Shown in pieces: positions 16,433 to 26,448 of a stretch of 64,000 bases of DNA (within the stretch, counting starts at the first letter, position 1; each line of letters begins with the position of its first letter). Location: NCBI RefSeq assembly GCF_000389635.1, contig NC_021182.1:1-64000 (forward strand), in the 5' to 3' direction. The DNA is from Clostridium pasteurianum BC1 (GTDB lineage: Bacteria; Bacillota; Clostridia; Clostridiales; Clostridiaceae). The notes under the pieces are model-generated. The model was not told the DNA's origin, searched no databases, and saw only the letters and a program-made list of their open reading frames with translations. A program made the translations under genes and the position numbers.

Positions 16433-19129
16433 TTGAAAAAGCAGATTATACTTGTAACTACTATTTTTTTTATAATAGTTGCTTTAATATTCTCTGACAG
16501 GATAGTAAATTTTATAATAAATGTTCAGTGGTATAGAGAAGTAGGATATTTATCCATATATTTTACAAAATTATTGGCTGTACTAAAACTCATGATTCCT
16601 ACGTTTGTCGTTTTGTATTTCGTATTTTATTTATATTATGAAAGCATTAGAAAGAGTTTTGTCACCTATAAAAAGGAATTAAATATTCATATTAAGAAAA
16701 ATAAAATTAAAAAAAGAATTTTTTTTATAATTGATTTTATAATATCTTTTATGAGTTCCTTCTATATTTCTTCTAGATATTGGTATAAAATATTACAATT
16801 TCAAAGTTCATCACCTTTTAATATAAAAGATCCAATTTTTAATATAGATATATCCTTTTATATTTTTAAATTACCATTAATAGAATCACTATATAGAGTT
16901 ATTATGATTTTATTAATATTTTTAGTTGTCATCACAGTTAGTGTATATTTTGTATTATTTACTAGAGATAAATATATCTATGGAAAAAATAAATTTAATA
17001 GTGTTTATAATTTTAAACATATAAAAGGTGGCATGACTAAATTTGCAGGAAGGCAACTTGCAATAGTTTCAACCATAATATTTTTAATGTTAGCTGTTGG
17101 ATATATTATAAAGGGATGGAATTTAGTTTACAGCTCTAGAGGAATATCTTTTGGGGCTAGTTATACGGATATAAATGTGTCTTTATTGTTTTTTAGATTA
17201 ATTGCGTTAGTATGTTTAATTTCGTCAGTTATTACCTTTGTAAGTTTATTAAAAACTAAAGTAAAACCCATAATTATTTCCATTAGTTTAATAATTGTTC
17301 TTGTAATTTCTGAAAATGCCATTTCATTTATATTACAAAATGTAATTGTAAAATCAAATGAAAGAGTTTTAGAAAATAAATATATAAAATACAGTATGGA
17401 TTTTACTAAAAAAGCATTTAATTTAGATAAAATTCAAGTAAAGCCATATGATATTAATGATAACTTATCACAGGAAGATATAAATAATAATATGGATACT
17501 ATAAATAATATAAAACTAAATTCATTTAGACAATCTTTAGAATTTTATAATCAAGTTCAAGTATATAGATATTATTATAATTTTAATGATATTGATGTGG
17601 ATAGATATAATATAAATGGAAAACAGACAGAGGTTTTTGTATCACCAAGAGAAATAGATCAAAACGCACTAATGGGCAACGCTGGAACATGGCAAAATAA
17701 GCATCTTAGTTATACTCATGGATATGGCTTAGTAATGAGTAAAGTAAATTCTATTACTAGTGAAGGACAACCAGAATTTTTAATGAAGGACATACCTACT
17801 AATAATAATTCTGGTATTTTTTTAAATAATCCAAGAATTTATTTTGGAGAAAATACAAATGATTATGTTATTGTTAATAATAAATTAGGGGAATTCGATT
17901 ATCCAAATGATAGTTCAGATACTACTTATAATTATAATGGAAAAGCTGGATTAAAGACCAATTTTATAAATAGATTATTGTTTACAATTAATAAAAGAAA
18001 TTTCAATTTTATAGTTTCTAGTTCTATAGGTTCAAATAGCAAAATTTTAATCAATAGAAATATACTAGACAGAGCACAAAAAATAGCACCTTTTTTAACT
18101 TATGATAAAGATCCATATGCCATTGCATACAATGGAAGAATTTATTGGATAATGGATGCTTATACTACCTCCGATAGATATCCATTTTCTCAGCCTATAA
18201 ATAATATAAACTACATAAGGAATTCAGTAAAAGTTGTGGTTGATGCTTTCAATGGTGATATTAATTTTTACCAGATAGATAGAGATGATCCTGTGGCTAA
18301 TAGCTATAATAAAATTTTTAAAGGATTATTTAAAGATGTAAATACACTTCCGCAAGGAATAAGAGAACATTTTAGATATGCAGAGGAACTATTTAATATG
18401 CAGTGCAATATACTTGATAAATATCATGTAACAGATCCTAATGTTTTTTATAATGGCGAAGATTTGTGGTCTGTTTCTGAAAATCAAAAAAGTATAAATG
18501 GTGCAAAAAGTGTGAATGACTCATCTTATGTTATTATGAAACTTCCAGATGAGAAAAAGGAAGAAACTGTTTTGCTTGAATATTTTAACATGAAAAACAA
18601 AGAAAATATGGTAGGTATACTTGCAGCAAGAATAGATGGAAATCACTATGGAAAATTAATTATGTATAGTCTCCCAACAGAAAAAACTATATATAGTCCT
18701 TATTTATTTAAACAAAGAATAAATCAGAATCCGGATATATCTAAGGAAATAGCACTTTGGAACACTCAGGGGTCGGAAGTTCAATTTGGAGATACGTCAA
18801 TTATTCCTATAGATAATTCACTACTTTATGTGGAGCCGCTGTATTTAAGAGCTCAAGGTAAAAATAGTATACCGGAAGTAAAAAGAGTTATATTATCTTC
18901 AGGAGAGAAATTTGTCATGGCACCTGATATAGGTAGTGCTTTAAAACAATTATTTAATAATAATAATTCGGTTGATACAAATCAAAATAAAGCTGCTATA
19001 AGTGATGAAAAATTAAAACAGGCCAAGGACATTTATGATAAAGCAATTGAGGCTCAAAAAAATGGAGATTGGACAAATTATGATGAGTATATTAAAGATT
19101 TAGGAAATGTACTAGAGAATAATAAATAA
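16433..19129 (+). CDS. UPF0182 family membrane protein
   Basis: A large protein of the UPF0182 (COG1615) family, function unknown. The N-terminal third has about seven hydrophobic membrane segments, and the rest is a long soluble domain expected outside the cell, ending in a short Lys/Glu-rich coil. Family features visible are the FQWYREVGYLSIYF-like segment, the VSPREID motif and NPRIYFGE. I prefer the TTG start at 16433, which has GGAGAG about 10 nt upstream; an in-frame ATG at 16379 has no ribosome site but would add 18 residues. Confidence 0.85.
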   Translation: MKKQIILVTTIFFIIVALIFSDRIVNFIINVQWYREVGYLSIYFTKLLAVLKLMIPTFVVLYFVFYLYYESIRKSFVTYKKELNIHIKKNKIKKRIFFIIDFIISFMSSFYISSRYWYKILQFQSSSPFNIKDPIFNIDISFYIFKLPLIESLYRVIMILLIFLVVITVSVYFVLFTRDKYIYGKNKFNSVYNFKHIKGGMTKFAGRQLAIVSTIIFLMLAVGYIIKGWNLVYSSRGISFGASYTDINVSLLFFRLIALVCLISSVITFVSLLKTKVKPIIISISLIIVLVISENAISFILQNVIVKSNERVLENKYIKYSMDFTKKAFNLDKIQVKPYDINDNLSQEDINNNMDTINNIKLNSFRQSLEFYNQVQVYRYYYNFNDIDVDRYNINGKQTEVFVSPREIDQNALMGNAGTWQNKHLSYTHGYGLVMSKVNSITSEGQPEFLMKDIPTNNNSGIFLNNPRIYFGENTNDYVIVNNKLGEFDYPNDSSDTTYNYNGKAGLKTNFINRLLFTINKRNFNFIVSSSIGSNSKILINRNILDRAQKIAPFLTYDKDPYAIAYNGRIYWIMDAYTTSDRYPFSQPINNINYIRNSVKVVVDAFNGDINFYQIDRDDPVANSYNKIFKGLFKDVNTLPQGIREHFRYAEELFNMQCNILDKYHVTDPNVFYNGEDLWSVSENQKSINGAKSVNDSSYVIMKLPDEKKEETVLLEYFNMKNKENMVGILAARIDGNHYGKLIMYSLPTEKTIYSPYLFKQRINQNPDISKEIALWNTQGSEVQFGDTSIIPIDNSLLYVEPLYLRAQGKNSIPEVKRVILSSGEKFVMAPDIGSALKQLFNNNNSVDTNQNKAAISDEKLKQAKDIYDKAIEAQKNGDWTNYDEYIKDLGNVLENNK

Positions 19130-19237
19130 AAGTCCAGCACACACTTTAACTTATAGCCTGACCTCTATACTAATATGTTTAAAATTTATTTAATGGTTAA
19201 TAATGTTAAATATATTATAGTATTGGAGAATATTAGG

Positions 19238-20104
19238 ATGAGGTTTAATGGGATTAGTAGATTTTTATTATCATGTTTAATATCTGGAATTATGGCTTGT
19301 TTTTTTATTATGGTTCCGTCATTTTTATTTGGATCTGTATCAAATCAAGATAAAGCAATAGAAACCTCTGCAAAAGTTGTAGATGAAATTTCTATTAAAA
19401 AGCAAGTAATAAATGATATGCAAAATCAGACAAAAGATAATATATCTATATTTTCACTTGATGATTGTTTTAAAAAAACATATTACATAAGTCAAAATGG
19501 AGTAAAAATGTACAAAAAAATTGGAGATGAAAGTAGTTTAATAAAATGTTTAGACAGAGATAGTGAAATTGTAGCCTATGAAGAAAAAGATGGATATATT
19601 TATTGTGAAGATAATTTTTCAGTTAAAGGATGGGTAAAGAAAGATAATAACAATTTAAAGGCTATGCCTCTTGGTCTTAGTAACTATATAATAGACGTAG
19701 ATTTGACAAAACAGATTATTAATATATACGGCAATGGAAATGTTGTAAGAAAAAATATTGCTTGTTCTACTGGTATATTAAATAATGCAGACACCGAAAC
19801 TCCAGTTGGTATTTTTAAAGTAAAGAAAAAATTAGTTTATCCAAATGGGCTTAAGCTTAATAATAATGATGGAACAAAGGAAACAGTAATGTATCCTGTG
19901 CAATTTTTTTCAAATTATTTAATACATTCGGTTCCAATTGATGAAACTCATCATAATAATAAAGTAGAACAAGAAGAAAATAAAGTAGAGAAATCAAAAC
20001 TTGGGAAGCCTGCTTCTCATGGGTGTGTTAGGGTATCTATGGATGATGCAAAATGGATATATAACAATACTCCACAAAATGCTGAGGTTTATATACATTA
20101 CTAA
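19238..20104 (+). CDS. L,D-transpeptidase with YkuD domain
   Basis: The enzyme makes 3-3 cross-links or attaches proteins in peptidoglycan. From ATG 19238 it has 288 residues: an N-terminal membrane anchor (about 8-30), an SH3-like segment, and a C-terminal YkuD domain. The catalytic motif SHGCVRVS has its cysteine at about residue 263, with the partner histidine in YLIHSVPID. The chosen start has GGAG at proper distance; an upstream ATG at 19175 lacks one. It may be transcribed with the preceding UPF0182 gene. Confidence 0.88.
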   Translation: MRFNGISRFLLSCLISGIMACFFIMVPSFLFGSVSNQDKAIETSAKVVDEISIKKQVINDMQNQTKDNISIFSLDDCFKKTYYISQNGVKMYKKIGDESSLIKCLDRDSEIVAYEEKDGYIYCEDNFSVKGWVKKDNNNLKAMPLGLSNYIIDVDLTKQIINIYGNGNVVRKNIACSTGILNNADTETPVGIFKVKKKLVYPNGLKLNNNDGTKETVMYPVQFFSNYLIHSVPIDETHHNNKVEQEENKVEKSKLGKPASHGCVRVSMDDAKWIYNNTPQNAEVYIHY

Positions 20105-20441
20105 AATTATTTTAATGGTCTTACAATTTAATTTATAATTTAATTGTTAATGTAAGTGTTTGTGTATTTGTTGTAGATAATTATCATGTGTTAATAAATA
20201 TTATTTAAATATTACACAAAATAGTATATTTGTATCAAACTATTTTTATCTATAAAATAATTGTGAAATAGCTTTAATTTTATATTTATAAAATTTTTAG
20301 GATAATAAAATAATTAATATTATTTTTTGAATTTAGCTTTTATCTATAAAATAATTGATAAATTATATTCAAATAGATATATATTAATAAAAATATGTTT
20401 ATTATGTAAACTAAAACTAGAAAAATAAATATAAATTATTG
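20105..20441. other. AT-rich spacer with 20-bp direct repeat
   Basis: No gene is seen. TTTTATCTATAAAATAATTG occurs at 20244-20263 and again at 20338-20357. The region is so AT-rich that the repeat may be chance or decayed DNA. Confidence 0.4.
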
Positions 20442-20470
20442 TTGACATAGTATTTTTGTGAGCATATAAT
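20442..20470 (+). promoter_or_regulatory. Consensus sigma-A promoter of serine operon
   Basis: TTGACA 20442-20447, 17-bp spacer and TATAAT 20465-20470 match the consensus perfectly. Transcription would begin near 20477 and run into the T-box leader. Confidence 0.92.
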
Positions 20471-20476
20471 GATAAT

Positions 20477-20708
20477 AAATTTATAAAACCTGTGAAGAGA
20501 ATAGTAGCTTGATGAAATTTTTAGAGAGTCGATGGCTGGTGTAAATCGATAATTGTCATTTAGTGAATCCACCTCAGAGGGATTGCGATGAGCAATACGG
20601 TGTTAATAACCGTTATTTAAATTAAGAGGATCAATTTATTTGATCAATTAGGGTGGCAACGCGGAGCCTTTCGTCCCTTTATTTTGGACGAAAGGCTCTT
20701 TTTATTTT
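20477..20708 (+). ncRNA. T-box leader, serine specific
   Basis: The leader controls the downstream genes by sensing uncharged tRNA. Stem I features AGAGAGTCGATGGCTGGTG are at 20523-20541. The likely specifier is TCC at 20568-20570 in the context GAA-TCC-ACC, a serine codon followed by the usual A. The T-box sequence AGGGTGGCAACGCGG is at 20650-20664. The terminator is GAGCCTTTCGTCC 20664-20676 paired with GGACGAAAGGCTC 20686-20698 and a T-run. The serine reading agrees with the aminotransferase and serA downstream. Confidence 0.95.
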
Positions 20709-20799
20709 CCGGAGAATAAAAAGGTCTACTTTAATAATTCCAAAATATATAATATTTTGGGTAATATTATAAAATTATTTATTAAGGGGGCAATAAAAT

Positions 20800-21873
20800 A
20801 TGCATAAAAAATTATTTATTCCAGGACCTGTAGAGGTGAGTGAAGATGTACTTTCAAAAATGGCAACACCAATGATTGGTCACAGAGGAAAAGAGGCATC
20901 AGAGCTTCAGAAGAGAATAAGTGAAAAATTAAAAATAGTATTCAATACAAAAGAAGAAATATTACTTTCTACATCATCTGGAAGTGGACTTATGGAAGGT
21001 GCAGTTAGATCTTGTACTAAAAAGAGAACAGCAATATTTTCAATTGGAGCATTCGGTAAAAAGTGGTATGAAATTGCCAAGTGTAATGGTGTACCTGCGG
21101 ATTTATATGAATTTGAGTGGGGAGAGGCATTAAAACCTGAATTTGTAGATGATGTTTTAAAAACAGGAAAATATGATTTGATTACTATTACTCATAATGA
21201 AACTTCTACAGGAATAATGAATCCAGTTGAAGAAATTGCTAAGGTAGTTAAAAAGTATCCAGATATAATTTGGTGTTTAGATACTGTAAGTTCTATGGCT
21301 GGTACTAGAATTGATGTAGATGAATTAGGAGTTGACATCTGCGTAACATCTTCACAAAAAGCTTTAGGATTACCTCCTGGAATAGCAGTATGTTCATTTT
21401 CAACTAAAGCAATAGAAAGAGCAAAACAAGTTGAAAATAGAGGCTTTTACTTTGATCTTTTGAAATTACATGAAGCTATTATAAAGAGAAATTATCAATA
21501 TCCATCAACACCATCAATTTCTCATATGTATGCTTTAGATTATGCTCTTGATAAAATGTTAGAAGAGGGTATGGAGAATAGATTTAAAAGGCATATAGAT
21601 ATGGCAAACTATGTAAGAAATTGGGCTGAAAAATATTTTGATGTGTTTGGAGATAAAAAACATCTTTCCAATACTGTTACTGTAATAAAAAATACAAGAG
21701 AGATTAGTATAGCTGATTTGAATAAAGCCCTAGGAGAAAGAGGTCTTACTCTTGCAAATGGTTATGGAAAAATAAAAGATAAAACTTTTAGAATTGCTCA
21801 CATGGCAGAATGCTCATTAGATGATATCAAAGATCTTATAGAAAATATAAATGACATACTGAAATTGAAATAA
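20800..21873 (+). CDS. Class V aminotransferase, probable phosphoserine/serine aminotransferase
   Basis: A PLP enzyme of the alanine-glyoxylate/serine-pyruvate aminotransferase group, 357 residues. The PLP lysine is K187 in VTSSQKALGLPPG, and the phosphate site is in STSSGSGLMEGA. The N terminus FIPGPVEVSEDVL is typical of the family. Position after a serine T-box and just before serA indicates that it converts 3-phosphohydroxypyruvate to phosphoserine, in place of classical SerC; this is inference. A ribosome site AAGGGGG precedes the ATG. Confidence 0.88.
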   Translation: MHKKLFIPGPVEVSEDVLSKMATPMIGHRGKEASELQKRISEKLKIVFNTKEEILLSTSSGSGLMEGAVRSCTKKRTAIFSIGAFGKKWYEIAKCNGVPADLYEFEWGEALKPEFVDDVLKTGKYDLITITHNETSTGIMNPVEEIAKVVKKYPDIIWCLDTVSSMAGTRIDVDELGVDICVTSSQKALGLPPGIAVCSFSTKAIERAKQVENRGFYFDLLKLHEAIIKRNYQYPSTPSISHMYALDYALDKMLEEGMENRFKRHIDMANYVRNWAEKYFDVFGDKKHLSNTVTVIKNTREISIADLNKALGERGLTLANGYGKIKDKTFRIAHMAECSLDDIKDLIENINDILKLK

Positions 21874-21884
21874 ACCTAAAATAG

Positions 21885-21954
21885 GCAAGTAATCTTTTTA
21901 ACTGTGGAAAGTTAAAAAATATTTAATTAGCGCCAATGTTTTTGGATTACTTGC
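21885..21954 (+). promoter_or_regulatory. Structured element between aminotransferase and serA
   Basis: GCAAGTAATC 21885-21894 pairs perfectly with GATTACTTGC 21945-21954. Enclosed is a second hairpin, TTTTTAACT 21895-21903 with AGTTAAAAA 21910-21918, loop GTGGAA. No T-run follows the outer stem. It could set the ratio of the two genes by mRNA processing or stability. Confidence 0.5.
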
Positions 21955-21995
21955 TTAATTGAATAATAAATTAATAAATTTTGGGGGGCAAAAAC

Positions 21996-22913
21996 ATGGT
22001 AAGAATATTGGCTAATGATGGAATGGAAAAAGGGGCAATAGAAGCTTTAGAAGAAAAGGGCTATGAAGTTTTAAAGGATCATCTTGAGGGTGATGAGCTT
22101 TTAAAGCAAATAAAAAATATAGATTGTTTGGTGGTTAGATCTGCTACTAAAGTTAGAAAAGATTTAATAGATATAGCAGCCAGTACTGGAAAACTTAAAC
22201 TTGTAATAAGAGGTGGAGTTGGAATTGATAATATAGATGCTGCTTATGCATTGGAAAAGGGCATAAAGGTTAATAATACTCCTAATGCAAGCAGTATATC
22301 AGTTGCAGAAATGACCTTTGGACATATGCTAGCTGTTGCAAGAAAAATCCATTTATCCAATGTAACAATGAGGGAAGGTAAATGGGAAAAGAAAAAGTAT
22401 GAAGGTACTGAGTTATATGAGAAAACTTTAGGATTGATTGGTTTTGGAAGAATAGCCAAGGAAGTTGCAAAAAGGGCCGTTGCCTTTGGTATGAAGGTAA
22501 TTTATTATGATATATGTACTACAGAGAATACTGAAAAATGTATCTGTACTACTAAAGAGAGTGTTTTAAGGGAATCAGATTTTATATCACTTCATGTTCC
22601 TTATAAAAAAGGAGAACCTTATGTTATAGGAGAAAAGGAATTTGAAATTATAAATAATGGTGCTTATATAATAAACTGTGCCAGAGGAGGAGTTATTGAC
22701 GAAAATGCATTGGTTAAAGCTTTAGACAAAGGTAAAATAGCTGGAGCAGCATTAGATGTATTTGAAAAAGAACCTCCTGCTAATGAAGCAATAATAAAAA
22801 ATGCAAAGATATCTTTAACTCCACATATAGGTGCTGCTACAATAGAAGCACAAGGTAGAATAGGAGAAGAGATTGTAAGTATTGTAGAAGATTTTTTTAA
22901 TGAGAAAAACTGA
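21996..22913 (+). CDS. serA: D-3-phosphoglycerate dehydrogenase
   Basis: SerA oxidises 3-phosphoglycerate to 3-phosphohydroxypyruvate with NAD, the first step of serine synthesis. From ATG 21996 it has 305 residues, the short form lacking the C-terminal ACT regulatory domain. The NAD site is GLIGFGRIAKEVAKRA; catalytic Arg, Glu and His are in NCARGGVIDE, DVFEKEPP and LTPHIGAAT. The GGGGGG run just before it serves as ribosome site. The absence of ACT suggests control by the T-box rather than by serine feedback on the enzyme. Confidence 0.96.
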   Translation: MVRILANDGMEKGAIEALEEKGYEVLKDHLEGDELLKQIKNIDCLVVRSATKVRKDLIDIAASTGKLKLVIRGGVGIDNIDAAYALEKGIKVNNTPNASSISVAEMTFGHMLAVARKIHLSNVTMREGKWEKKKYEGTELYEKTLGLIGFGRIAKEVAKRAVAFGMKVIYYDICTTENTEKCICTTKESVLRESDFISLHVPYKKGEPYVIGEKEFEIINNGAYIINCARGGVIDENALVKALDKGKIAGAALDVFEKEPPANEAIIKNAKISLTPHIGAATIEAQGRIGEEIVSIVEDFFNEKN

Positions 22914-22930
22914 TTTTAGGAGGAGTTAAA

Positions 22931-24172
22931 GTGGTTAAAATTAAAGCTTTCAATGCACTAAGACCCCAAAATAGATTTGTTGAAAAGGTAGCTGCTCTTC
23001 CTTATGATGTTATGAATTATGAAGAAGCTAAAAGCATGGCAAAAGGAAATCCCTATTCATTTCTTCATGTGGATAGAGCAGAAATAGATTTTAATGAAGT
23101 AATAGATCCATATAACGCAAAAGTATATGAAAAAGCAAAGGATAATCTAAATAATTTAATAAATAAAAATATATTTATTAAAGATGATAAACCTAATATA
23201 TATATCTATAGACAGATAATGAATGGAAGAGTTCAAACTGGAATAGTATGTTGTACAGCCATAGATGATTATATAAATGGATTTATAAAAAAACATGAGC
23301 ATACAAGAGAAGATAAGGAAAAGGACAGAATAAAGCATGTAGATAGTTGTAATGCAAATACAGGTCCTATATTTTTAACTTATAAAAAGAATATAGAAAT
23401 AAATAATATAATTGACAATGAAACAAAAAACAGTCCATTATATAATTTTAATACAGAAGATGGAATTACACATATTGCATGGGTAATAGAGAAAGAGGAA
23501 ATAATACAAAAATTGACTATTTTATTTGAAAAAATTGATTCTTTATATATTGCAGACGGTCATCATAGGGCAGCAGCAGCTGTTAAAGTTGGTATAGAGA
23601 GAAGAAAAGAAAATGTGAATTATAAAAATGAAAAATTTAATTATTTTTTATCAGTTTTATATCCTGATAAAGAATTGAAAATCTTTGATTACAATAGAGT
23701 GGTTAAAGATCTAAATGGATTAACATTAGAAAAGTTATTAAATGATATATCCGAAAATTTTGAAATAGATAAATTAGATGATAAAACTCCATTTAAACCT
23801 AGTGAAAAACATACTTTTGGTATGTATGTTGAAAACTCTTGGTATAAATTAAAAGCTAAAAATGGTACTTTTAGTGATAAGGATGCTGTAGAGTCACTTG
23901 ATGTTTCTATTCTTCAAAATAATTTGTTGTCTCCTGTTTTAGGTATAAATGAACCAAGAAAAGATAAAAGAATTGATTTCGTAGGTGGTATAAGAGGTCT
24001 TGATGGCTTGGTTGAAAGAGTAAGAACTGATATGAAAATAGCTTTTTCATTGTATCCTACTACCATAGATGAACTTATGAGGATTGCAGATGAAGGAAAG
24101 GTTATGCCTCCAAAATCAACCTGGTTTGAGCCTAAAATAAGAAGTGGGATATTTATACACACCTTGAATTAG
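22931..24172 (+). CDS. DUF1015 family protein in serine operon
   Basis: A 413-residue protein of the DUF1015 family, function not established. It starts at GTG with a strong AGGAGGAG site, only 17 nt after serA, so it is translated from the serine transcript. Conserved features are the N-terminal NALRPQNRFVEKVAALPYDV and the central YIADGHHRAAAAV. The DGHHR motif recalls the ParB/sulfiredoxin-like fold, used by the free-serine kinases SerK and SbnI; that parallel is inference. A role in serine or phosphoserine metabolism is likely from context, as no phosphoserine phosphatase gene is seen here. Confidence 0.85.
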   Translation: MVKIKAFNALRPQNRFVEKVAALPYDVMNYEEAKSMAKGNPYSFLHVDRAEIDFNEVIDPYNAKVYEKAKDNLNNLINKNIFIKDDKPNIYIYRQIMNGRVQTGIVCCTAIDDYINGFIKKHEHTREDKEKDRIKHVDSCNANTGPIFLTYKKNIEINNIIDNETKNSPLYNFNTEDGITHIAWVIEKEEIIQKLTILFEKIDSLYIADGHHRAAAAVKVGIERRKENVNYKNEKFNYFLSVLYPDKELKIFDYNRVVKDLNGLTLEKLLNDISENFEIDKLDDKTPFKPSEKHTFGMYVENSWYKLKAKNGTFSDKDAVESLDVSILQNNLLSPVLGINEPRKDKRIDFVGGIRGLDGLVERVRTDMKIAFSLYPTTIDELMRIADEGKVMPPKSTWFEPKIRSGIFIHTLN

Positions 24173-24176
24173 TTTT

Positions 24177-24246
24177 AGGCATGTGAAAAGAAATAATAAG
24201 TCGAAGATTTATAGCATACTGACTAGTTATTTCTTTGAATATGCCT
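24177..24246 (+). terminator. Imperfect long hairpin ending serine operon
   Basis: About 20 nt at 24177-24196 (AGGCATGTGAAAAGAAATAA) pair with 24227-24246 (TTATTTCTTTGAATATGCCT) with a few mismatches. Only a weak T-rich stretch follows, so it may be a terminator or a 3' stabilising hairpin. Confidence 0.55.
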
Positions 24247-24657
24247 TGTATATAAAAAATTCTAAAAGTAGTGTCCTTTATACGTTTGATTTGGTATTAT
24301 AATTGAATTTTTAGTATATAAATGATAAACTAACATGGTGAGTTAAAACATTGTAAATATTTTAGTAATAAATTGTAATTAATAATCTATGTGTAATATT
24401 GTTTATTAATTAATGTAATTAATGTAATTAATAAATTTTATACAAATTGCAATAAAAAATTATATGCTTAGTTAATAATAGTAATTTGGTAATAACTAAA
24501 TAAAATAGTTATTTTTTATAATTAAAGATAGTTTATTGCAAGCTATAATCAAAATAACTTTTTATTTAAAGACAATTTATTGTAATATATACAAATTTAA
24601 TTGTTAAGTTTAAAATAATAAAAATTTTTATATAATATTTTTAATACCCTTAAGCGG
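24247..24657. other. AT-rich spacer before serS
   Basis: No gene and no T-box are seen. A small terminator-like hairpin AATAACTA 24491-24498 with TAGTTATT 24506-24513 and T-run is present. Short copies of TAATGTAATTAA occur near 24411-24432. Confidence 0.5.
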
Positions 24658-24702
24658 AAGGAGGAATCTATAAAACTTAGAGTAAAGTTTTATAGTAACA
24701 TT
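24658..24702 (+). promoter_or_regulatory. Ribosome site separated from serS start by a hairpin
   Basis: The strong site AAGGAGGAA is at 24658-24666, but the ATG is at 24703. Between them is a perfect 11-bp hairpin: CTATAAAACTT 24668-24678, loop AGAGTA, AAGTTTTATAG 24685-24695. From the last G of the site to the start there are 38 nt; without the 28-nt hairpin 10 nt remain, an ideal distance. No ATG, GTG or TTG lies in frame in between, and the encoded N terminus [15 protein letters not shown] is canonical for SerS. Confidence 0.7.
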
Positions 24703-25983
24703 ATGTTAGATTTAAAAAGAATAAGAACAAATCCAGAGGAGATCAAGAAATTACTCACTAATAGAGGTGAGGATTTTGATTTGGGTGATATTGATAAGGT
24801 AGTAGAATTAGATGAGAAAAGAAGAAAAATTCTTGTAGAAGTTGAAAATTTGAAAAGTAAAAGAAATAAAGAATCTGCTGAAATTGCAAAGCTAAAAAGG
24901 GCTGGTGAAAATGCAGATAATTTAATGGCTGATATGAAAAAACTTTCTGAAGAAATAAAAACTTTAGATGGAGAAGTAGTAAAAGTAGATGAAGAATTAG
25001 ATTATATAATGATGAGAATACCAAATATACCTCATGAAAGTGTACCGGAAGGTAAATCTGATGAGGACAATGTTGAAATAAGAAAATGGGGAGAACCAAG
25101 AAAGTTTGATTTTGAATTAAAAGCACATTGGGATATTGGAAAAGATCTTAATATATTGGATTTTGAAAGAGCAGGAAAAGTGACTGGATCACGATTTACT
25201 TTTTATAAAGGTCTAGGTGCAAGACTGGAAAGATCAGTTATAAACTTTTTCTTAGATACACATGTTGAAAAGCATGGTTATACAGAAATTTTACCACCAT
25301 ATATGGTAAATAGAGATAGTATGACTGGAACCGGTCAACTTCCTAAATTTGAAGAGGATGCGTTTAAGGTTGAAAACAATGGGTTTTTCTTAATTCCTAC
25401 AGCAGAAGTACCTGTTACAAATCTATTTAGAGATGAAACGCTAAAGGGAGAAGATTTACCTATAAAATTTGCTGCATATAGTGCCTGTTTTAGATCAGAG
25501 GCTGGTTCAGCTGGAAGAGATACTAGAGGGCTTGTTCGTCAACACCAATTCAATAAAGTAGAGCTTGTTAAATTTGCTAAACCTGAGCAGTCCTATGAGG
25601 AGCTTGATAAACTTACTGCAGATGCAGAAGAAATACTTCAGATTTTAGGTATTCCTTATAGAGTAGTTAGAATATGTAAAGGTGATTTAGGGTTTACTGC
25701 TGCAATAAAATATGATATTGAAGTTTGGATGCCAAGTTACAATAGATATGTTGAAATCTCAAGCTGCAGTAATTTTGAAGATTTCCAGGCAAGACGTGCC
25801 AATATAAGATATAAAGAAGATGCTAAATCTAAACCACAATTTGTTCATACTATTAACGGTTCAGGATTGGCAGTAGGTAGAACTGTGGCTGCTTTACTGG
25901 AAAATTATCAAAATGAAGATGGAACTGTAACTATACCAGAAGCTTTAAGAGCATATATGGGCGGAAAAGATTTAATAAAATAA
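24703..25983 (+). CDS. serS: Seryl-tRNA synthetase
   Basis: SerS charges tRNA-Ser with serine. The 426 residues comprise the N-terminal coiled-coil arm (about 25-110, rich in Lys and Glu) that holds the long tRNA-Ser variable arm, and the class II catalytic core. Visible motifs are the [12 protein letters not shown] segment, motif 2 [22 protein letters not shown] and motif 3 [16 protein letters not shown]. It stands alone after a long spacer without T-box, unlike the serine operon upstream. Confidence 0.98.
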   Translation: MLDLKRIRTNPEEIKKLLTNRGEDFDLGDIDKVVELDEKRRKILVEVENLKSKRNKESAEIAKLKRAGENADNLMADMKKLSEEIKTLDGEVVKVDEELDYIMMRIPNIPHESVPEGKSDEDNVEIRKWGEPRKFDFELKAHWDIGKDLNILDFERAGKVTGSRFTFYKGLGARLERSVINFFLDTHVEKHGYTEILPPYMVNRDSMTGTGQLPKFEEDAFKVENNGFFLIPTAEVPVTNLFRDETLKGEDLPIKFAAYSACFRSEAGSAGRDTRGLVRQHQFNKVELVKFAKPEQSYEELDKLTADAEEILQILGIPYRVVRICKGDLGFTAAIKYDIEVWMPSYNRYVEISSCSNFEDFQARRANIRYKEDAKSKPQFVHTINGSGLAVGRTVAALLENYQNEDGTVTIPEALRAYMGGKDLIK

Positions 25984-26083
25984 TATATATAATTTGCAAT
26001 CAAAATTGTCCATTTAATAAATGAAGTTTAGTTAGAATCTGCTTAGATGCAATGAATATGATTTATTGCAATATATATAATTA

Positions 26084-26137
26084 AAAAATCACTATGAAAA
26101 TCATGTAGTTTTTTATTGATTTTCATAGTGATTTTTA
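26084..26137. terminator. Bidirectional terminator, serS / ABC exporter
   Basis: A perfect 20-bp inverted repeat, 26084-26103 with 26118-26137, has A-runs before and T-runs after, so it can stop transcription from both sides. The DNA from 26138 to 26448 shows no gene. Confidence 0.85.
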
Positions 26138-26448
26138 TTTTATGATTAAATCACAAAAGCTGTAAATTAGATTTTCACTATATCATTTGTAGTTTTTTTC
26201 AAGTGAAAGATCCATAGCATATAGGGGGAATTTTTATTGAATATACTTTTTGTAATATAAACATTTTATGAAAATTGAAATTATATATTTAATCTGTATT
26301 CGGCAAGTAATTCATATAGGTGCTTAAATTATTGGAGGTATCTATAAAAAATTTTTTATAAATATTAAGTATTATTAATATCTTAATGGATTACTTTCTA
26401 AATTAAAGTGTAATTTACATTGGCTAAGTAAAATAGATTTATATGTTT

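Noticed and set aside
20105-20441. 20-bp direct repeat as regulatory element
   Set aside because: The DNA is almost only A and T, so the match has little weight.
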